Below are positions 1 through 7,540 of a stretch of 16,252 nucleotides of DNA, one piece after another; within the stretch, counting starts at the first letter, position 1, and the number at the start of each line of letters is the position of its first letter. Both the position numbers and the translations under genes were made by a program. Location: NCBI GenBank assembly GCA_028279945.1, contig JANQMT010000060.1:1-16252 (forward strand), given 5' to 3'. Origin of the DNA: JAKSCF01 sp028279945 (GTDB taxonomy: Bacteria > Bacillota > Clostridia > Peptostreptococcales > JAAYPU01). The notes beneath the pieces are model-generated. The model was given only the letters and a program-made list of their open reading frames with translations, did not search any database and had not been told where the DNA came from.

Positions 1-1687
1 CAGCATTTATAAAGCCTTCTCGTGCGTTAAAAGCTCGCATAAGCTGAAGCCTCCGCTCCCCCACCATCATAAGCTCGTAAAAATTGGTTTTCCAGCCCGT
101 CGCATGGTTGATGGCTTCTACTAAGTCATCCAAATCATTTGCCATTCCAAATCCAAACGCCAATATACAAACCGATGCTGTATCCATCAAGCTGTAGGCA
201 CACTGAGTTCTCCAAAACAACTTGGATTTTTCTAAGTTCATTTCAGCCGGATCCTCTGCTCTATCAAAGCCTAAAGCTTTCATGTGAGAAGATAACGGCA
301 GTGCTCCTATAGCCGGATCCATTTCAATTGAAACATGATCTGCACCGAAGGGAACCAGTGCATATGCAAGTCCTACTCCGGCTTTTGTCTGGGGCATGTG
401 TGCAGGAAGTTCTTTGTCTTTAACTGTAATGAGATACTTTTCACTGCCCTTACCTATTCGCCTTGATAGAAAAGCAGAACCCTCTGCCACTAACTTGCCA
501 AACCCCTCTCCTTTGCCTGTTTGCTCTGCTAACTCTAAAACAGCATCGATATTACCAAAGTATAAGTCTAATCCCCCTGTATCGTCTAAACTTAAAATAC
601 CCTTTTCAAAGCACTCCATAGCAAAGCTTACCGTTGCACCAAAAGAAATGGTGTCAAAAGCGTATTTGGCACTGATTTCGTTAATCTTACAAATGGCTAT
701 TTTATCCGATATCCCTATATTGGATCCGCACATTCCTACTGTTTCATATTCGGGGCCGCCATAGGATGGATCGATCTCATTTGTTTTACTGCCATCTACA
801 TGACGTTTACAACTTTGGGCACAAGCATAACAGGTACCGGGCTTTATAACTGCCTTATTCCATGCTTCAGGTGTCAATTCTTTTTCTCCCTCAAACACAC
901 CGGATGACCAGTTATTTGTGGGAAGACCGCCAACAGCAATATGTTCAACAACACAGTTGTGGGTCCCATTCATCTTAAAATCTTGCAGCCCTTCATCTTC
1001 GCCAATGGTTTTAACAGCCTTTTTAGCAATGGACAATAAGCCATCCTTGTTATAAAAATCCGGTTTTTGAGTGCCGCGTACAGCAATCGCTCTAAGGTTT
1101 TTTGATCCCATTATAGCGCCTATCCCACCACGGCCATTGAAGTGAGCCAGTTCATTTACCACATTTGCATAGTTGCATAAGGTCTCTCCGGCCACACCTA
1201 TTTGCGCCACACGAATTCTTTTGTCACCCAATTCGGTTCTAATTATTTCCTGAGCATTCTTAGTGGTTTTTCCCCAGATATTAGACGCATCCCGCAATTG
1301 AAACTCACCATTATGAATCCAAAGATACACAGGCTTATCAGATTTTCCTGTTATGACAAGGGCATCAAATCCTGCCCATTTGAGCTCAGGTGCCCAATAA
1401 CCGCCAGCTTCACTTGCCATAATTCCACCGGTCTGCGGAGACTTTGCAGTAATAGAATGACGTGCAGCACCACTAATGGTTGAACCACAAATAGGCCCTA
1501 AAGAAAATACTAATACACTTTCAGGTGCCAGTGCATCTAAACCCTTTTTCATACCTTTCATGACATAATAGGCCCCCATACAGCTCCCACCTATATAGGT
1601 TCGGTAGAAACTCTCATCCGGGTGCTCTATTTCAAATTTACCTGTCGTAAGGTTGACATGCAAAATATTTCCTGTATAGCCTTTCAT
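1..1687 (-). CDS. Aldehyde ferredoxin oxidoreductase family, tungsten/molybdopterin enzyme (3' end cut by window edge)
   Basis: The reading frame stays open for 562 codons and leaves the window, so about 45-60 C-terminal residues are missing compared with the usual 605-620. AOR-family enzymes oxidise aldehydes to acids, or the reverse, in the cytoplasm, using a tungsten bis-pterin, one 4Fe-4S cluster and ferredoxin. The cluster ligands are visible as Cys286-x2-Cys289-x3-Cys293 with Cys507 as the fourth. The pterin-binding segment NGRGGIGAIMGSKNL is at 184-198. The second signature region (423-450) reads KDKELPAHMPQTKAG instead of the more common GYDPRG-type text, so this is probably not the classical AOR clade. 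I chose the ATG at 1687, 7 nt after AGGAG; an ATG one codon upstream (1690) is 4 nt away. The MoaD-like gene ends 80 bp upstream and suggests a dedicated cofactor supply. Family call is firm; substrate unknown. Confidence 0.93.
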   Translation of the reverse strand, partial: MKGYTGNILHVNLTTGKFEIEHPDESFYRTYIGGSCMGAYYVMKGMKKGLDALAPESVLVFSLGPICGSTISGAARHSITAKSPQTGGIMASEAGGYWAPELKWAGFDALVITGKSDKPVYLWIHNGEFQLRDASNIWGKTTKNAQEIIRTELGDKRIRVAQIGVAGETLCNYANVVNELAHFNGRGGIGAIMGSKNLRAIAVRGTQKPDFYNKDGLLSIAKKAVKTIGEDEGLQDFKMNGTHNCVVEHIAVGGLPTNNWSSGVFEGEKELTPEAWNKAVIKPGTCYACAQSCKRHVDGSKTNEIDPSYGGPEYETVGMCGSNIGISDKIAICKINEISAKYAFDTISFGATVSFAMECFEKGILSLDDTGGLDLYFGNIDAVLELAEQTGKGEGFGKLVAEGSAFLSRRIGKGSEKYLITVKDKELPAHMPQTKAGVGLAYALVPFGADHVSIEMDPAIGALPLSSHMKALGFDRAEDPAEMNLEKSKLFWRTQCAYSLMDTASVCILAFGFGMANDLDDLVEAINHATGWKTNFYELMMVGERRLQLMRAFNAREGFINA

Positions 1688-1767
1688 CATAATACTCCTT
1701 TCTACGTGTACATTACCTAAGAAGACGTTATGTCTACAATAAAATTAATATTTTATACAATGCTTTG

Positions 1768-2028
1768 TTATCCACCTGATATAAATGATAAAAGTTTAAA
1801 TACATCTCCGTTTTTTAAAGGAATATTATTCTTAATAGCACCAATAATGTGCATATTATTCACCATTAAGATATAAGGCGGATCAAAATCATATTTTTCC
1901 TTAAAGTATTTTACAAGGTACTGATATGCTTCTTCTATATTTTCATTAACTTTTAGCTCCTCTATGCGTACACCTGTTTTTTTTGCATATCTTCCCATAT
2001 ATTTTATTTTTATAGTAACATTCATCAT
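1768..2028 (-). CDS. MoaD/ThiS-family small sulfur-carrier protein
   Basis: This is an 86-residue ubiquitin-fold-like protein whose last residues are KLLSFISGG. The C-terminal Gly-Gly, exactly at the end, is the hallmark of MoaD and ThiS. There it is adenylated by a MoeB/ThiF-type enzyme and converted to a thiocarboxylate that donates sulfur, for MoaD to the dithiolene of molybdopterin. The preceding hydrophobic stretch after NGDVF is also typical. It lies between the HyuA-like gene (23 bp upstream of the chosen ATG) and the AOR gene (80 bp downstream). The simplest reading is a MoaD partner that makes tungstopterin for that AOR. The frame can be extended to a TTG at 2037, but ATG 2028 or ATG 2025 is more likely; the upstream signal is only a weak GGTG. 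No MoaE or MoeB gene is in view, so those would have to come from elsewhere. A ThiS role is less likely in this context. Confidence 0.85.
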   Translation of the reverse strand: MMNVTIKIKYMGRYAKKTGVRIEELKVNENIEEAYQYLVKYFKEKYDFDPPYILMVNNMHIIGAIKNNIPLKNGDVFKLLSFISGG

Positions 2029-2038
2029 AATCACCAAC

Positions 2039-2050
2039 TGATACGTATCA
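2039..2050. repeat. 12-bp perfect palindrome TGATACGTATCA
   Basis: This perfect dyad fills the short gap between the stop of the HyuA-like gene and the start of the MoaD-like gene. It could be a small RNA hairpin close to the weak ribosome binding site, a regulator site, or chance. No T-tract follows it, so it is not a terminator. Confidence 0.35.
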
Positions 2051-2051
2051 T

Positions 2052-4025
2052 TTACTTATTTTGGATCCACATTGGGCTGCCAATTCCTGTCGCTTTTATT
2101 CTGGTTTCCACATAAGTTTTTTTGTTTGTACCAATAATATCTACAAATATATCTTCATGGCTTTCTACAATATCAAACTGTTCACTTCCAGCATGCATCA
2201 TTAAATCCGCAACATATTTCTTTATTGCCGGAACTGCATAATCCATTGCATCATTCAATGTATCAAAAACGTCTCGTCCCCAGGGAGCATGTAAAATATA
2301 TTTCTTATGCTTACGATCCGGTCTTATTAAAACATCCGCTGTTTCCATTATCTGTCCAACTGCAGCACCAATAGCATTTGCCACTTCTGCATGTTCCGGT
2401 ATCATTAATTTTGTATTAAGCATTTTACAAACCTGAGGCACCCAAGCATTTACCGGTGCTCCAATGGCAACAATGGGTTTGCTGACTATAAATTGTGTCA
2501 TTAGAAGATCAGGTGTTTCTAATTTTCCGGCTTTATTAATGAGATACATTGCTGCATCATTATTTTTTAAATTAAAACTTTGCTCTTCAAAGTTAGTAAT
2601 GCTTTGAAGACATGCTATGGTTAACTGATTTGTAATCTGTGATACTGCCATCTCAAGGAGTTCAGAAATCGTTTTTCCCATTCTATCCGCTAAGATTTCA
2701 ACTGCCACCAGGGATATTTTTTCATCCCACAACTTAAATCTACCCAACGCATGTAAAATATCCGTCGGCGTCATAGATATTCTTGTAAGTATATTTTCAC
2801 TGACTAATCGTGACAGTTCCAATGCTTCAGCATCTTTTTCCAACGATCTGGCCAAGTAAAACAGGCTGTGAGGGCCATCCTCTAAAAGCTGAAGAATTTT
2901 CTCATCCAGCCTGTTTAATTCACCTTTTTTAGGTTTTTTGTTAATCGAAAAACAGTCAATTTCTTGATCAGAGAACAACTCATATTTTTCATCTTTTCTA
3001 ATTGTTTTGAGTTCATTTATGAGCTTTGGGTCATTTTTTCCTGCTACACATAAAGGCTGTACTCTTTGAGGACCAATTTTAAGCTTGCCATCCGTGTTGA
3101 AGTGCAAGTAGCTGTCGCCTCCAATTCCAAATGTAGATATTTCTGCTGCTTTTACCCGTGTCAGCCAGCCTCCAACACTTGCTCCTTTTTCCTTTATTTT
3201 AACGCGTCCTGATTCAACATGAGCAATATCCGTTGTGGTTCCGCCCATGTCCAGAATTAAAGCTTCCTCTTGATTGGTTAAAAAAATTCCACCTTTAATG
3301 CTTGCCGCAGGCCCTGAAAGAATTGTCTCAATGGGTTTATCAATGGCAGAGGATTCTTGCATTAAACTGCCATCACCTTTAACCATCATAATTGGCACCT
3401 CTATATTGTTTTTTCGAAGAACATCTTTTGTGGCATTGATCAATTCACGAATAATTGGTATTAGCTTAGCATTGAGTGCTGCAGTAACTGTTCTATGATG
3501 AAAACCTAATGAAGAAGTCAATTCGTGTGCACATACCACCGGAATATCTAATTGTTCATGGACCATTTGTTTGACTTTTAATTCATGTGTTGAATTACGA
3601 ACACTTGCATAACCTGAAATCGCTACTGCATCCACCTTATCTCTCAAATTCTCGATTGCTTCATATATTTCATCTTCTTGAAGATCTTCTTTAACATTTC
3701 CTTTAATATCAAGCTTTCCACGTAATAACTGCCACGATTCTACAGGTAATTTATCTTCAGGTTCTTTTCCAATAATCAACAGTCCAGCCTTCCCACCCCG
3801 CCCTTCTACAATAGCGTTGGTTGCCAAAGTTGTTGATAAGCATACCAGGCCTACTTTTTTAACATCTCTATCGTTGAGTTGATCCATGCATTTGCTTATT
3901 CCTGCCATTAGATCGTGTTTTGTAGTAAATGTCTTGGCTTTGCATAATACTCGCTTGCATGTTGGATCAACAATAACGCCATCTGTATAGGTACCGCCTG
4001 TATCTATGCCCATAATCAGCGCCAT
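2052..4025 (-). CDS. Hydantoinase/oxoprolinase subunit A-type ATPase (HyuA family)
   Basis: At 657 residues this is the usual length for HyuA. The N-terminal ASKHA nucleotide-binding signature is MGIDTGGTYTDG (5-16). The second half carries SGPA (237-240) and the phosphate-binding LDMGGTTTD (258-266). The family's late GAP/VANAIGAA region is present near 545-585. Known members open cyclic imides such as hydantoins or 5-oxoproline at the expense of ATP, usually with a HyuB partner; no HyuB is seen here. Between the two ATPase halves, about 365-418, is an extra charged stretch (LLEDGPHSLFYLARSL) that looks like a small winged-helix insertion. The gene sits 81 bp after a VOC gene that follows a B12-binding protein. 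Because the reactivases of B12 mutases (MutL/GlmL type) are also ASKHA ATPases, a reactivase role is an alternative to ring opening. The start has GGAGAGGAA upstream. Family is firm, role is open. Confidence 0.85.
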   Translation of the reverse strand: MALIMGIDTGGTYTDGVIVDPTCKRVLCKAKTFTTKHDLMAGISKCMDQLNDRDVKKVGLVCLSTTLATNAIVEGRGGKAGLLIIGKEPEDKLPVESWQLLRGKLDIKGNVKEDLQEDEIYEAIENLRDKVDAVAISGYASVRNSTHELKVKQMVHEQLDIPVVCAHELTSSLGFHHRTVTAALNAKLIPIIRELINATKDVLRKNNIEVPIMMVKGDGSLMQESSAIDKPIETILSGPAASIKGGIFLTNQEEALILDMGGTTTDIAHVESGRVKIKEKGASVGGWLTRVKAAEISTFGIGGDSYLHFNTDGKLKIGPQRVQPLCVAGKNDPKLINELKTIRKDEKYELFSDQEIDCFSINKKPKKGELNRLDEKILQLLEDGPHSLFYLARSLEKDAEALELSRLVSENILTRISMTPTDILHALGRFKLWDEKISLVAVEILADRMGKTISELLEMAVSQITNQLTIACLQSITNFEEQSFNLKNNDAAMYLINKAGKLETPDLLMTQFIVSKPIVAIGAPVNAWVPQVCKMLNTKLMIPEHAEVANAIGAAVGQIMETADVLIRPDRKHKKYILHAPWGRDVFDTLNDAMDYAVPAIKKYVADLMMHAGSEQFDIVESHEDIFVDIIGTNKKTYVETRIKATGIGSPMWIQNK

Positions 4026-4106
4026 AATGTTTCCTCTCCATTTTTCTCTATGAACTATTTTTAGTGGTTGTTCTCTAAGTATTACAATAATATACTTTTC
4101 TCATTG

Positions 4107-4514
4107 TTATTCAGGTGCTACGACTATTTCAACAATATTGCCATCCGGATCCAATACACAGCTTTCATAATAACCATCTCCTGTATAATGAGGTTCTTTT
4201 ACAACAGAAAAACCATCGCTCCTTAACTTATCCGTCAATGCTTCTACTTCATTAATGTGGTTGACAGAAAATGCAATATGGGTTAACCCAATCTGTTCCT
4301 TCATCACAGAAGTAGGGCTACCCGGAATATCAGCCATCTGCATTATCTCAAGTCTTGAGCCTGACTCAAATGTAAGAAAATAGGATTCAAACAATGATGA
4401 AAACTCATGCTCGGTAGTATATTTAGGTCCGGGCTTTCCATTAAAATACTTTACATAAAACTCTCTCATCACCTCTAACTCTCTTGTCCACAATGCAATG
4501 TGTTCCAGTTTCAT
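4107..4514 (-). CDS. VOC superfamily protein (glyoxalase / epimerase fold)
   Basis: The 135 residues form two beta-alpha-beta-beta-beta modules. The four expected metal ligands are visible: His5 in LEHIALWT, Glu in SRLEIM, His in GLTHIAF, and Glu in GNIVEIV. The end also carries the typical VLDPDGN text. VOC enzymes with this metal site include glyoxalase I, methylmalonyl-CoA epimerase and ring-cleaving dioxygenases. At this length and with the SRLEIM motif it is closest in style to glyoxalase I-like proteins. It lies 32 bp downstream of the cobalamin-binding protein. Epimerases of this fold pair with methylmalonyl-CoA mutase, so a stereochemical partner role is a reasonable inference; detoxification of a reactive aldehyde is the other option. 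The ribosome binding site AGGAGGAATTATATT-ATG is strong. Confidence 0.88.
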   Translation of the reverse strand: MKLEHIALWTRELEVMREFYVKYFNGKPGPKYTTEHEFSSLFESYFLTFESGSRLEIMQMADIPGSPTSVMKEQIGLTHIAFSVNHINEVEALTDKLRSDGFSVVKEPHYTGDGYYESCVLDPDGNIVEIVVAPE

Positions 4515-4546
4515 AATATAATTCCTCCTTTAGTTTAAATATAAAA

Positions 4547-6313
4547 TTATTGAGCTAACATGCTCATTTGGGATACGGTTGCCTTTATATCATTTTCTGC
4601 ATATATCCCTAACGCTTTCAGCATATGACCTATTTCTGTAGGTTCTGAATGCCCAGGTAGAATAGCATTTAATTTTCCACCCATAAAAATCCAATATTCT
4701 TTTCCTCTGTCTTTAGCCAGCTGTACCAGTTGTCTTCCATAATCAAGTGCTTGGCCGTTGTGACAGCTGATTCCAACAAATCTTGTGTCTTCTTCATCAG
4801 CCAAATCCAATATATCAACAGCATCTACATCCACACCGCCATTGACTACTGTTGCCCCCATATCTGATAATACACTTTCTACCAGAATTAGTCCATAAGT
4901 ATGCGCATCACCAGATGCTACCACTATTTTTTTGCCTTTTAGAGGACCTTCTAAACCAGCTTCTTTCAATTCTTCTATAATTTCATTTTTCATTTCGACG
5001 GTTTGTCTTCCAAGTACAGTTGGGTAGAAAGGCTTAATTTCATTCATCTTAGAATTAAATGATGTTGAGTGAAATGCCTGCTCAAATTTAACCGGATTAA
5101 ATTTTCTTAATGTTAAAATCATTTCCAGTGGGTCTTCCACGTCAATACCGGCTTCCCTAAATCCTGCTATCGCATTATCAAAAAATTGCTTCCCTTGCTC
5201 AACCATGACATCCCGCATCTCTTCCAGACGCGTAAAATCCATAAATACTTCCCATTCATCAGCAATTTCTTCTGCTCGCTTCCCTGCAGCAAGAATATCA
5301 AAAAGCTCCTGTAAAGTTGGGACTTTAATTTTCTCAGTAATGGAAACCGGATTAACGCCAAGCCCCATCTTATATTTTCTTTCTACTAAAATTGTAAATA
5401 ACAATTCTTGTACACTAATACCATAATTCCCGTGAATATCATGATCCCATTGCATATTGGTTGAGCTGTTAATGTAATGCAGGGCAGGCTGGTCCTCTGT
5501 AGATATCAGTTCATGTAATGCCATTGCAATGGCTGCTCTTGTATCATTTTCACTTAATAATCCGCCATAAGCAATCATATATCTTGCTCCACAAAGCTTG
5601 GTGCAAATATAGTGTTCTAACAAAGCGTACCCTACATAGGATGCACAATCCATAAAATATCCGGCAAATCCATCATCCAGATAGGTCTTTACAACAAACA
5701 TTTCGTCACTTTTAGAGGCAATAATTCCAAGTGATTTCACCATATCTGAGAAACGCTTTACATCATCATCAAAGCCCGGATATCCCCAAATAATTTGAGA
5801 AAACTCTCCGATTATAAATGAACCTGTTCTAATTGCATGAATCGTTGTTTCCAAACCATTGGGCGAAGCTAAATGGTAGTCATTAAAGGTCACTTCTATG
5901 GGTGCCGCTTCCACTTGCACTTTATAGTCCTCATAGCCATCCATTAAATAGCTTGTTGTAGACGGAGCTTTATCTCTATATGCCTTTGGTAAAGCAACAA
6001 GGCCGCTTGGAATGGTTTGTATCGTATGAACTTCTAATCCGGTTCTTTTATAAAATTCATATACTTCTTTAATTGCCTCAACTTGTTCCTCAAGAGTAGC
6101 CAATCCTAACAACATATTAAAGTAAATTTTCCCTTTAACTGTACATTCCTTTTTATACTCTAAGAAATTAGAATATTTACTCTCTCGGATAAATCGGCTT
6201 TTACCCGCTTTAATAGTTCGCCCTATTGAAATGCCTTCCTTTACCAATTCTCTTCCATCTAGATGAGTTTCCGGCTTCAAACCTTTGATGTACTCAAGCA
6301 TTGTACTATTCAT
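4547..6313 (-). CDS. Cobalamin-dependent mutase-like protein: mutase barrel fused to C-terminal B12-binding domain
   Basis: The protein has 588 residues. The C-terminal domain, about 455-588, has the base-off/His-on B12 signature D469-A-H471-T-Y-G474. Ser516 stands in the position of the S-x-L motif (GISCHNG) and Gly545-Gly546 in MGGKLN. His471 would be the lower cobalt ligand. The N-terminal 430 residues look like a TIM barrel and recall, by eye and weakly, the large subunit of glutamate mutase. Text near 143-180 runs as a His-x3-Pro segment followed by Glu170 and Tyr178, at the spacing of the substrate-binding loop of that enzyme. The arginine expected there for glutamate is absent (TFNDYH). 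Glutamate mutase has its B12 domain as a separate small subunit, so one chain is different; 2-methyleneglutarate mutase and methylmalonyl-CoA mutase are single-chain precedents. An aminomutase or a corrinoid methyl carrier is less likely. AAAGGAG lies 9 nt before the ATG. B12 binding is near certain, the reaction is not. Confidence 0.8.
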   Translation of the reverse strand: MNSTMLEYIKGLKPETHLDGRELVKEGISIGRTIKAGKSRFIRESKYSNFLEYKKECTVKGKIYFNMLLGLATLEEQVEAIKEVYEFYKRTGLEVHTIQTIPSGLVALPKAYRDKAPSTTSYLMDGYEDYKVQVEAAPIEVTFNDYHLASPNGLETTIHAIRTGSFIIGEFSQIIWGYPGFDDDVKRFSDMVKSLGIIASKSDEMFVVKTYLDDGFAGYFMDCASYVGYALLEHYICTKLCGARYMIAYGGLLSENDTRAAIAMALHELISTEDQPALHYINSSTNMQWDHDIHGNYGISVQELLFTILVERKYKMGLGVNPVSITEKIKVPTLQELFDILAAGKRAEEIADEWEVFMDFTRLEEMRDVMVEQGKQFFDNAIAGFREAGIDVEDPLEMILTLRKFNPVKFEQAFHSTSFNSKMNEIKPFYPTVLGRQTVEMKNEIIEELKEAGLEGPLKGKKIVVASGDAHTYGLILVESVLSDMGATVVNGGVDVDAVDILDLADEEDTRFVGISCHNGQALDYGRQLVQLAKDRGKEYWIFMGGKLNAILPGHSEPTEIGHMLKALGIYAENDIKATVSQMSMLAQ

Positions 6314-6365
6314 GCATTGTGACTCCTTTCTGGTTATTGATTCTTATCTACAATTTTGTGATTCA

Positions 6366-7538
6366 TCACTTCTTTTTAAATTTTGTATCAATCACTACAG
6401 CAAACAGTATAATGGCTCCTTTAAGTATATTCTGGTAATCTGCCGATACACTTAATAAAGAAAGCAGGTTGTTCAGTACCCCTATTAACAGAACACCAAT
6501 AATGGTGCCTGAGAGTTTACCAACACCACCCATTAAACTTGTACCGCCGATAACAACGGCTGTGATGGCATCAAATTCTCCGCCTACTCCAATTGAAGGA
6601 ACACCGGACTGTAGTTTTGCCGCAATGAGAATACCTGCCAATGCACCAAGAACAGTCATATAAACATATACTTTGATTAGCGTCAGATCAGCATTGATAC
6701 CCGCCATTCTTGCCGCTTTATAGTTACCGCCTACAGCATATATTTGCCTTCCCCATACGGTCTTATTTAATATAAACATTGTTAGTAAAAGTACGGCAAC
6801 ATAATATACAATCTGTACGTTGAGGTAGCCGGTATCATTGACCAGATAAGCTAAATACCCGGCTCCCGCAAACTTTAGTGCTAATTTGACTATTCTTTTT
6901 GTATCTTTTGTTTCAGACCCAGTCATTTTTATAAAACGATAAACAGAATAAGCTAAAAAAACTGCTAAAACAATGTAAACATAAACTGCCTTAACTTGTC
7001 CTGAGCCCAATATGGTGGAAAAGCTTTTATCGCTGATGTATATGTTACTGGCACCTGTCATGGCCATTGCGATGCCTCTATACGCAGCAAAACCTGCCAA
7101 GGTAATAATAAAAGGCGGAACATTCAGCTTTGTGATGGTGAGACCAACCAATACACCTACTATAACCGCCGAGCCAAGTAATAAAACAACGGCTATCGGC
7201 CAAGGCATTAGAGGCAGCATAAGAGATATGGAAACACCTGTAAGCGCGAACAAGCTCCCTACCGATAAATCTATCCCTGAAGTCAATATGACTATGGTCA
7301 TACCACAAGCTACTATACCATTAGGGACAATCTGACGAATTACATTTAAAACATTAACCGGTTTTAAGAAAGCCGGACTCAAAATTGCTGATGCAATCAA
7401 AACGATTATTAAAGCGATCAGTGACATATATTTTGTCAGGACAATCCTTTTTCCTTGTTCCAGTTTCGCGCTGGATACTTTATTAAAAGAAGGGTTCATT
7501 GTATTGTCGATGATTTTTCTTTGTTCTAAATTCTCCAT
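6366..7538 (-). CDS. Sugar ABC transporter permease, XylH/RbsC type
   Basis: The 390-residue membrane protein has many hydrophobic segments and the family text TSGIDLSVGS near residue 85 and AVVIGGTSLMGGVG near 330. It is the pore of a CUT2 (ribose/xylose/galactose-type) importer in the cytoplasmic membrane. RbsC and MglC are about 320-340 residues. The extra length here lies near 190-240 (KMTGSETKDTKRIV followed by more hydrophobic segments), like the longer XylH. The N-terminus carries about 35 polar residues before the first membrane helix. The ATG follows the ATPase stop codon by 2 nt, and its ribosome binding site (GGGGAGGA) lies within the last ATPase codons, so the two are translationally coupled. 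Which sugar is moved cannot be told. Confidence 0.95.
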   Translation of the reverse strand: MENLEQRKIIDNTMNPSFNKVSSAKLEQGKRIVLTKYMSLIALIIVLIASAILSPAFLKPVNVLNVIRQIVPNGIVACGMTIVILTSGIDLSVGSLFALTGVSISLMLPLMPWPIAVVLLLGSAVIVGVLVGLTITKLNVPPFIITLAGFAAYRGIAMAMTGASNIYISDKSFSTILGSGQVKAVYVYIVLAVFLAYSVYRFIKMTGSETKDTKRIVKLALKFAGAGYLAYLVNDTGYLNVQIVYYVAVLLLTMFILNKTVWGRQIYAVGGNYKAARMAGINADLTLIKVYVYMTVLGALAGILIAAKLQSGVPSIGVGGEFDAITAVVIGGTSLMGGVGKLSGTIIGVLLIGVLNNLLSLLSVSADYQNILKGAIILFAVVIDTKFKKK

Positions 7539-7540
7539 TT

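Noticed and set aside
396..764. 122-codon plus-strand open frame opposite the AOR gene
   Set aside because: It lies antisense to a confident AOR coding sequence with intact cysteine and pterin motifs; its translation shows no family features.
1721..1736. Small AGAC...GTCT hairpin between the MoaD-like and AOR genes
   Set aside because: A 4-bp stem is expected by chance in this composition.
4077..4097. AAGTAT...ATACTT inverted repeat between the VOC and HyuA-like genes as a terminator
   Set aside because: The stem is only 6 A/T-rich base pairs with no T-tract, too weak to call.
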